From: Oikopleura dioica
Lineage: Eukaryota > Chordata > Appendicularia > Copelata > Oikopleuridae
NCBI GenBank assembly: GCA_907165135.1
Contig: OU015567.1
Span: 7,197,001 to 7,261,000, forward strand
Length of the DNA stretch: 64,000 bases
Direction: 5' to 3'
Shown: piece after piece, positions 57,158 through 64,000 of the stretch
Layout of the letters: each line of letters starts with the position of its first letter
How positions within the stretch are numbered: the first letter of the stretch is position 1
The notes under the pieces: generated by a model
What the model saw: the letters and a program-made list of their open reading frames with translations, nothing else
Databases searched by the model: none
Told to the model about the DNA's origin: nothing
Translations under genes and position numbers: made by a program

Positions 57158-60100
57158 ATGAGCAGATTGCATTATGCGGACTTTAGCGGCACTGAAAGTC
57201 ATCGAAATGTGAACATCGGCAGGCGGCAGAGGAGCGACAAGAATGATTTCTTGAACAAACGGCAGCAGGAGCGCGAGAGAAGGGCTCAGGAACGCAAGAA
57301 TGAGAAATCAGCAGTTGTGATCCAAGCTGCGTGGCGGAGCCTTGTGTCGAGGCGTAGGAGCGTCTTGGATTTTCAGAAGGATTTGTCGCAAATACTGGCC
57401 AGCGCGAGCCTAGGTGCGCGAAATCGGAAAGCTATCTCCCTTTTCCTCCTTTCTTCGAGGTCCGGGCCAGGTGAAGAGCTCGTGACAGCTCTGGTTAATC
57501 ATTTGTCCAGACAACAGGAAGTGACGGGATTCACTTTTCATCAAAATGAAGTGTCGATTCGCTGTCGAACACTTTGTAAAAACATGAAGAAACTTCTCTA
57601 AAAAGAACCTCAAGAGAATCCCGAAATAAGCGATCAGCTCTTTGTCTGATCATTCCATTTCCACCGCCTTCCTGATCATCGAGATCTTGTCTCACGTTAA
57701 ATACCTGTGTGGGCACTGGTAGTCTGATATTAAATTTAATTTTCACTTCTGATTTTCCATCCAGAACATCGGAAATTAATTTCACGATCGAATTGTTGAT
57801 TATCAGTTGAAAGAGAAGCTGCTCCTCGAATTGGCCCTGGATTAAGAGTAGTAGAGAAGCTGATAGCATCTCGCCCAGAATCTATCATTGATGCGATCCA
57901 ATTTGGCATGTTCCGACTTCTAGCGTCAATCCAACTTTTGCTCCTTCCTTCTGACACGACAGATTTAACGCGTTGCCCGCCGCGAGTCGTTGCCATCACT
58001 GATATAATCATGAAGGTCTTGAATTCTGTTGAAAGAAGCCCACGATCAACAATCGGAATAAAATGCTTCCTGCGCGACTACATCGGTTCCACTGGCAATT
58101 CCTTCCTTTCATCACAAGTTGCACTTGCGATCAAGGAAGACTCACGTGTCAGCGAATTCATTTTAAATGCGATTGACAGTTTTGTCACTGAACAGACAAT
58201 CATCGTTTCTTTTTCACAAGGTATTTCAAAAATTTATCATTTGGATGTTAAATAGTGTTGGTTTCAGAAACAAACTCTTTTGGCGATTTTTCAAGAAGGA
58301 AACTCCCCCATTTCAATGATGCTCGTTATGTTCCAGTTTTTCCCGATTCCGAACTTCTTCATTTTCTGTTAATAATCGCCTCCAATGCAGCGCAATCTTC
58401 ACAATCAAATACAGTTCTCAAGTCGATCTGTTGGTGCTCAAAGAGCGCTATTCAGCAGCCGGTCTCTACCGATGCCTTTGAAATGGAAGACGACGATGAT
58501 TGGCTCGACGAGGACGAAGACGAGTTTGATGATGAAAACTCTTTCGTTTCGACGCTCAATCTTCGTGAACAGGAGCTTCGAAACAACCTGGCTTTGTATT
58601 TTGCCACGCTGGACTTTGACGCAATCGATTCGGAGCTCATCGTTGAAGTCGTCAAGTTGATAACGTCTCTCAACGACTCAAGCTTGTACTTGAAAGTTTC
58701 GACAAACACAGGTTTCCTGAAAGCACTCTGGACAAAAATCGAGACCATGGAGAGTCCCCTTGGAGGAAAAGTGGCGGAACGACTGATAGGGTTCCGGCCG
58801 GTGACGGAAGACGACTTTAATGATTTCTCGTCGTTAGTGCATTACTTTTGCAGCACAATCAGGCTTCAGTTAATCGGTAACGAATAGAGATTTTTAACGA
58901 TGATTTTCATGATTTTGTAGCGCTATCCGACGATGAGCTTAGCAACGACAAATTTCTGATTCCAGCTAAATCGTTGACAGAATTTACTTCATTTTTCTGT
59001 CGCCTAGGCGTTGGAATCGTCAAATTTCTCTTTGGCGGACAACGCGAGACCCGCATCTCAACCCAAAGCGGATTCAACTTACTAACGCCAATGTCAAAGG
59101 TACGAGTCTATTTTCTCATTTTTAAATTATCCGGCGAAAATACCGGTCATGACAATGTTGACGCAAGTAATGAAAAAGACGAGCATAAGAGAGAAGGACT
59201 GAACAGTTCGAGCGAGGAAATTTTTGTTTGGGTGTTGGATAAAGCTGAAGATGCAGGTGTTGACGACTCCTATCAGAATCTGAAACGAACACTAGAGAAA
59301 GAGAGAAGGAGAAAGGATGCTACCTGTCCTGAGATAGAGATAAGGACGAGGAAGAGGAGACATTTCCATGTGAATGGGCGAACCTCGCATCCAGTTGGAA
59401 CAGAGACTCCATTTTCAAGAGTCCTTGTCTAAAATAAGATCTCATTTCATGTGATTTTTATTAGTTTTACCTGCTCCCAATCTATCTTCCCGCAGAGGTC
59501 ATACATTACCATGAGAATTCGTAACTATAAACATCAGATTGGAAAATCAAGTTAGCCGAAGAGTTAACCTGATTAGCATTTGCAGTAAGTAAGGCCATGT
59601 CCACCGCAACGGACGTAATCGTCTTCTCAGTATGACACAAGCACTCGCATCCGACGGGGCACTCTTGAACAGAAATTTTACATGTGTTTTACACGACTCA
59701 GTACGTTTTTTCACGGTCTTTTTTCGTTTGAAGAACCCGAAGAAGCCCGACTTCTTTTCTTTCTTCGGTTCAATTTTCTTTGGAGTCTGTCGTTTTACCT
59801 TCCTTGGTGCTTGATGGTTCTTTTCCGGTGGATTTGAGTCGCAAGAATAACCACTGTCTAGGTTGTCTTCTTGGAAGACAATGTCCTAAAATTAATATAA
59901 GAAAAAGGCCAAACTGTACCCGAAACCTCTTCGTTAAAAAGTGGTTGCTCCTTGCTTCCAGTAGATCCCTTCTCTCTGTAATAACTCCGATCGTAGGCAG
60001 ATTTCTTGGCATCTTCTTTAGCTTGTTTAGCTTTTCCAGCTTCCTCGTCTAAACTCGGATAAACCATGTTTGAAAACTAATAAATCTCGTAGATGTCACT

Positions 60101-62392
60101 TTCAATCGTTTCCTGGCTCCTGTCATCCCTCAAAGCTATTAAGGTGACAGTGCATGTTACTTTCACACTTTATTAAGTGTCCTCAACTCGTCAAGGATTA
60201 CCTATCATATTCAGAAAGATATCCTGCATCTCTCTTTTCTTAATTTTAAAATAACTGTAGCCTTCAACTCTGCTGGCTAACGTATCTAGGCATCATTTTT
60301 ATCGCCCTATCGAACTATCACTAGACACTTGTTTTGCTAGATTCCTGGTTATCGGAATCATAAATTGCAAATGAAAACAACTGCTAGTAATTCCTCGTGA
60401 CCAGCTGTTTGAAGACCAAAATACCTTGAATTTTTCTCGTTTTCCAAAGCAGCCTTGCATATTTCGATTGTTTTTCTTCTCTTCTTGTTTCCTATTCTCA
60501 TAAACCTGAAATAAGCCTGCGATTACGTCCATGCACGGCCGAGTAACTTTCGGAAACGGAATATACGCAAAATTAACTCTGATGAAGTTGGTATGGCGCG
60601 TCGTTTCCGTCTGCTGAGCTGCTAGAATGTTAAAGATTAATGACTTTCTTTTTATCCGACAAAGAAGAGCGTGTGAGTTTCTGAACTTCTCTCAGCTGTT
60701 TAGAACAAAAGGAGGCGTTTATTGCTGAGGAAATCCACAATCAACAAAATTCACGATCTCGTTAATTAACTGCAACTTTAAGCTCCTGCGAAACCTCCTT
60801 TCCCGTGCAGAGCGGAACCCGAACATTATTCATCGTGTATTCTCCGATCATGTCTATTTCCCCGTCGAAGATTTTTCAAGTGAGTTAATTTCTCCCGCCA
60901 CATGGCTTGACGCAAATATTCTAAGTTCTCCGGAAGCAGCCGATGCTCGATGAATCCTCGCAAATACAAAACGTTGCTAAAAACTTCTACGGCGCGCGTA
61001 ATTACGATAAACAACTGATGACGATTCTGTCCTTTTTTCCCTTCGCGATTCCGTTTTCCAAGCGGATCACGATTTTTTATAATCTTCTGGAAAACGATCA
61101 AGCTCCCAATCCTTCCATGTTTCGGAACGACACAAGAAGAATGCGATATAGAATCAGACGCGACCGGGTGTTCGAAGATGCTTACTCGCAAATGTCCCAT
61201 GCTGACTGGAAACACGACTTTGACATTGAAATTATGAACGATGGACGCGTCGAGCCTGGTTTCGGCCAAGGCGTGACGCGCTGGTTTACTGAGGCGTTGC
61301 TTCAAGCTGCTTTTGATCCTAAAGTCGGCCTGATGCTGCAGAATGAGAATGGCGAGCTCTACCCCAATCCTTTCGTCAGCCAAATTTATCCAGACTCTTT
61401 TGAGGCTTATTACAAGTATGGTTGAACAAATAAGACTTTTATTAATCTTCTTAGGTTTTTGGGGAAGATTCTCGGCTACATGGTCTACACGAAATCAATC
61501 AACTATCTACCTCTCTGTTCATTTTTCCTATCAAAGATCCTCCGTGGAAGTATCGAACTCGACCTTTCCGAACTTCAAGGACTCGATAAAGGTACCATTA
61601 TTAGACTTGAAACGCCTTATATTATCTTTTTAGAGCTTTACAAAAACCTGATGTATTTGAAATCAAATCCTGAGGAAATCGAATCAATGGGTCTCGATTT
61701 TACGGCGAATTTATCAGCCCTTGGCAATGCAGAAACTGTAGAACTGAAGCCAAATGGATCAAACGTCCCCGTCGACAAATCTAACTACACAGAATTTATC
61801 ATCAAAGTTGCAGATTTTCACTTGAACAAGGCTGTCGCTCGTCAATGCAACGGTAAGAGAGAATAAAATATCCTTGTTGATTCCGTATTTTAGCATTCCG
61901 CGCTGGCTTCTACTCAATCATCGACCAGGCATGGGTGAAGCTCTTCGACCAGCGCGAGTTCGACATTCTCATCCAAGGCGTCAAACAAGACATCGACATC
62001 GAAGATCTAAAGAAAAACACTGTCTACTACAAAATGCGCGACGACGATGATCGATGCTTTACTGCTGATCATCCGACGATTGTTGCATTCTGGCAAGTCC
62101 TGAACGATTTCAATACTGAGGAGCGGGTCAAGTTCTTGAAGTTTACGACCAGTTCGCCCAGAGCGCCATTGAGAGGCTTTGCAGAGCTCAATCCGCGGTT
62201 CACGCTGATTAATACTAATGAAGGTAATCACCTCCCTCCCAATTTGAACCGAACTTTTCCCAAGATACATCACGGTTACCGTCTGCCTCAACATGCGTCA
62301 ACTTGCTCAAAATGCCTCCCTATCCAAATCGCCAACTCCTAGAGGAAAAACTCCGCCTCGCGATCGAAGCTGTCACCTTCGAATTTTCCTAA
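57158..62392 (+). CDS. UBE3C: HECT E3 ubiquitin ligase, UBE3C-like
   Basis: The N-terminus has an IQ-motif region (NEKSAVVIQAAWRSLVSRRR). Supported exons include 57158-about 57430, about 57840-58218, 58262-58873, 58919-59099, 60783-60890, 60939-61416, 61455-61590, 61634-61851, 61894-62224 and 62267-62392; those between 57430 and 57840 are unresolved. The HECT C-lobe is clear: GKILGYMVYTKSINYLPLCS, ELYKNLMYLKSN, DIEDLKKNTVYY, TADHPTIVAFWQVL, FLKFTTSSPRAPLRGFAELN and the catalytic Cys in LPSASTCVNLLKMPPYPNRQ. It transfers ubiquitin to substrates, in this family near the proteasome. The N-lobe segment that is usually GLDEAGIDGGGIF reads RVEPGFGQGVTRWF, a marked divergence. The 1.68-kb intron 59100-60782 contains antisense genes. 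An acceptor-like TTCTTCAG lies 5 bases before the ATG. Confidence 0.85.
59127..60067 (-). CDS. ninjurin-like membrane protein, nested antisense in UBE3C intron
   Basis: Six exons on minus: 60067-59927, 59885-59715, 59661-59569, 59524-59471, 59428-59324 and 59291-59127 give 242 aa with exact phases. The N-terminal 100 residues are polar and basic (KKEKKSGFFGFFKRKKT). Then comes CPVGCECLCHTEKTITSVAV and DMALLTANANQLRILM, matching the ninjurin core (S-x-LDIALLMANASQLKAVV), and two hydrophobic helices (WKCLLFLVLISIS ... FQILIGVVNTCIF and FSLMLVFFITCVNIVMTGIF). Ninjurins are two-helix adhesion and plasma-membrane-rupture proteins. The extra Cys-rich CPVGCECLC and the basic N-terminus are not in vertebrate ninjurins as I know them. 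The stop codon lies 27 bp from the UBE3C donor, so the 3' UTR overlaps a UBE3C exon antisense. Confidence 0.85.
60321..60532 (-). CDS. 56-aa protein with PDZ-ligand-like end, nested antisense in UBE3C intron
   Basis: Exons on minus 60532-60425 and 60383-60321 join in phase 0 (41-bp GT-AG intron): MDVIAGLFQVYENRKQEEKK ... CFGKREKFKQLFSFAIYDSD, ending QESSKTSV. The frame is open upstream of the ATG (RHTNFIRVNFAYIPFPKVTR), so this may be the 3' end of a longer gene whose first exons lie near 60620-60750. The last residues (KTSV) fit a class I PDZ ligand. Family not recognised. Confidence 0.45.
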
Positions 62393-62720
62393 ACGAAATC
62401 GGACCTAACCAAAACTTGCATCTTACATGAACAAACTCGATGATTTTTCTGCTCTACAACTTCTTCACGGATAATTCTATATTCTTCCCTTTTTAAAAAT
62501 CTAATAAAAAAAATGATGGAAATGAATCAACAAAGCTACAAAGGACTTTGTTCAAGTAATTATTGTAGCAGCATCCACGCGTTTAGCTTCAATTATCCGA
62601 GCAATGGCAATTATCTCTCATGCGTTAAAAACAACATGCCTCTAATTAGGTTAAAGAATCCAGCTTCGTAAGTTGTTAGTACCATTTATTTTTGCTTTGT
62701 AATCAGTAGCGATAGATAGA
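62393..62720. other. 3' flank of UBE3C
   Basis: AATAAAAAAA at about 62503 is the likely UBE3C polyA signal. Otherwise AT-rich with no gene. Confidence 0.5.
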
Positions 62721-62723
62721 TAC

Positions 62724-62900
62724 TAGCGGCCAAGTCCTGCAGACCCCAAAACATCATTCCAGGGCATTGAGCTTCCAGCTTTAAAATTTACATGAAGATT
62801 TTCGTCTATCATTTGCATCATCTTACGCTTTTTATAGGCAGAGAGCATCTTCGACCAGCTGCGACTCGAGATAGATCTGAAGGCAGCGTCGGAGCCCTTA
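62724..62900 (-). CDS. possible 3' exon of an unidentified minus-strand gene
   Basis: An open frame on minus reads SWSKMLSAYKKRKMMQMIDE ... HVNFKAGSSMPWNDVLGSAG and stops at 62726. It has coding-like composition, but no start codon or joining exon could be fixed. A plus-strand ORF (62792-63001) overlaps it and is less protein-like. Confidence 0.3.
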
Positions 62901-63108
62901 TCAGCAAGGAAGAATACTACTTTTCCGCTCTTCAATCCATTAGTAGGAAGTTGTTAGTGCTAAAAGGCCATCTTATCAGTTCGGAATTCGACCGTGTTTA
63001 GCTAACAATTCCTCCTTATCATATTCACGATATTTTCATAATTAGTACTTTGAGGTTTACTCGTGACGCTAGAATGATAAGATACTGTTTTATTTCTCTA
63101 CGTAAGTT

Positions 63109-63190
63109 CTTCAACCTCAATCGACTGATAGTACCCAGCCGATAGGCGGTTATTAAGTATATCTTTAATTTTGTCAAGCGGTTTTCCTGA
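63109..63190 (-). CDS. possible terminal exon, minus strand
   Basis: After an acceptor (TTGTTTCAG, rc of about 63190) the minus strand reads KPLDKIKDILNNRLSAGYYQ then SIEVEELT and a stop, followed at once by AATAAA. A GC-AG join to an upstream piece (EIPDYYLSRPK) would keep the frame. Weak. Confidence 0.3.
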
Positions 63191-63573
63191 AACAAGTAAA
63201 ATCCTTTTTAAAAACATGTTTTCTCCTGCTAGCTCTTAGGTCTTGATAAATAATAATCCGGAATTTCTTGCCCTGCTCCTTTTAACCCTTCAAAATTGCG
63301 CCATCATGTGGTCAGTAAGTCAATAGACGTGTATTGTGATTTTGCTGGTGTATTATAAATATACAGTGTGACGCGTTAAGACTATGTACAGTAGTTTTTT
63401 CTTCTTCTTTGCTGCATTGGCAATTTGGCAGGGTAAAAATTTCTTAAAAATTAATTCCCTGGCTGAGTTTTTTTAATTTTAAAAATTCAAAAAAATGGTG
63501 GAGGAATCAAAATGGACATGTTGATGATTTGTACAGATACTGCTCATAATTTTGAAAAGGAGGATTTGGGGGT

Positions 63574-63967
63574 TTAGATGGGAACATCGTAGCCGTCCGG
63601 ACTGTATGACTTCGACTTGGGGCCGAGGCCTTTAAAGTTGCCAAAGTGGACGTGATCGTAAGTCGACGGAACTTGGGAAAAGCTCATTGTTCGTTGGACT
63701 CCTCCGTTCATTCCGAAATGAGCTCCTGGAGGAATTCCCATTGGTCCAATGTGCCCATAAGGACCCGACATGGATGCCATAGAAGCGCGAGGATCCATCA
63801 TTCCCATCTTCAAATTTTCCATTGAGTAATTCATTCAAGAGAACAGAAATAGAATACCTGTTGTTGCATTTGAGGCGGCAAGTGGAAGGTTTCATAGTTG
63901 GACGGAATCTGGCTCTGCGGAGACATGTTGCCCAAGTGACTCTGGGTCTCGTAAGGGTGGTGCTGAC
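63574..63967 (-). CDS. C-terminal part of a Met/Gly/Pro/Gln-rich protein (runs off the window)
   Basis: Two exons on minus, 63967-63858 and 63807-63574, joined in phase 0 across a 50-bp GT-AG intron. They read HHPYETQSHLGNMSPQSQIP ... HLPPQMQQQ, then GMMDPRASMASMSGPYGHIG ... TYDHVHFGNFKGLGPKSKSY, ending SPDGYDVPI. The composition is typical of disordered C-termini of transcription regulators, but no domain is visible here. The 5' part lies beyond position 64000. Confidence 0.65.
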
Positions 63968-64000
63968 CTAAAACGCCAAAAGTGAGAAAATGAATCTAAT

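Noticed and set aside
60826-61383. 185-codon minus ORF over the HECT N-lobe exon
   Set aside because: Antisense of a coding exon whose plus-strand product aligns with UBE3C.

Overview
The window looks like compact invertebrate chordate DNA, most likely an appendicularian tunicate close to Oikopleura. The reasons are: introns of about 40-60 bp; a run of introns that only keep the reading frame if spliced GA-AG; trans-splice-like acceptors (pyrimidine tract plus AG with no matching donor) directly before many start codons; same-strand gene runs with short spacers; and a CDK1-type kinase whose C-helix motif reads PPTSVRE. The species call is inference from these traits, not from a database match.

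Layout. 1-3 kb holds mobile DNA: a foldback element with a 9-bp target duplication and a GIY-YIG (Penelope-like) fragment between 218-bp inverted arms. 2.96-6.16 kb is a protocadherin on the minus strand. 6.2-14.1 kb has no gene I can support; it holds a TTAA-flanked element, a TGAGC array and a small TIR element. 14.1-22.2 kb carries glycine decarboxylase (GLDC), a PhzF-family protein, a secreted Cys-rich protein (minus) and a YHYH-domain surface protein. 22.8-23.8 kb is a second long-TIR element. 24-29 kb has a small secreted peptide gene, two ATP synthase subunit genes (coupling factor 6 on minus, epsilon on plus) and a secreted Lys/Asp-Tyr-rich protein. 29-33 kb is poorly resolved, with repeats and partial genes. 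A 93-aa membrane protein (minus), a coiled-coil protein and a Cys-containing ORF follow.

From 35.6 to 45.8 kb seven plus-strand genes follow each other closely: ANKRD39, CDK1-like, RPS4, RPS28, USO1/p115, an unknown basic protein and an RBM33-like protein. A 47-aa minus-strand gene follows. From 47.4 to 56.9 kb comes EXOC2/SEC5, two small mitochondrial or membrane-type genes and GOLGA2/GM130, again closely spaced. UBE3C runs 57.2-62.4 kb, and the window ends in the 3' part of a Met/Gly/Pro-rich gene on minus.

The most interesting points are these. At least seven GA-AG introns are supported by homology and exact phase. Genes lie nested in the only two large introns: two tandem, related secreted-peptide precursors on the sense strand of GOLGA2, and a ninjurin homologue plus a short gene antisense in UBE3C. 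A TIR element family is present in at least five copies, two of them inside otherwise minimal introns. GLDC has a one-base reading-frame break. p115, GM130 and SEC5, which share the secretory pathway, sit within 17 kb.
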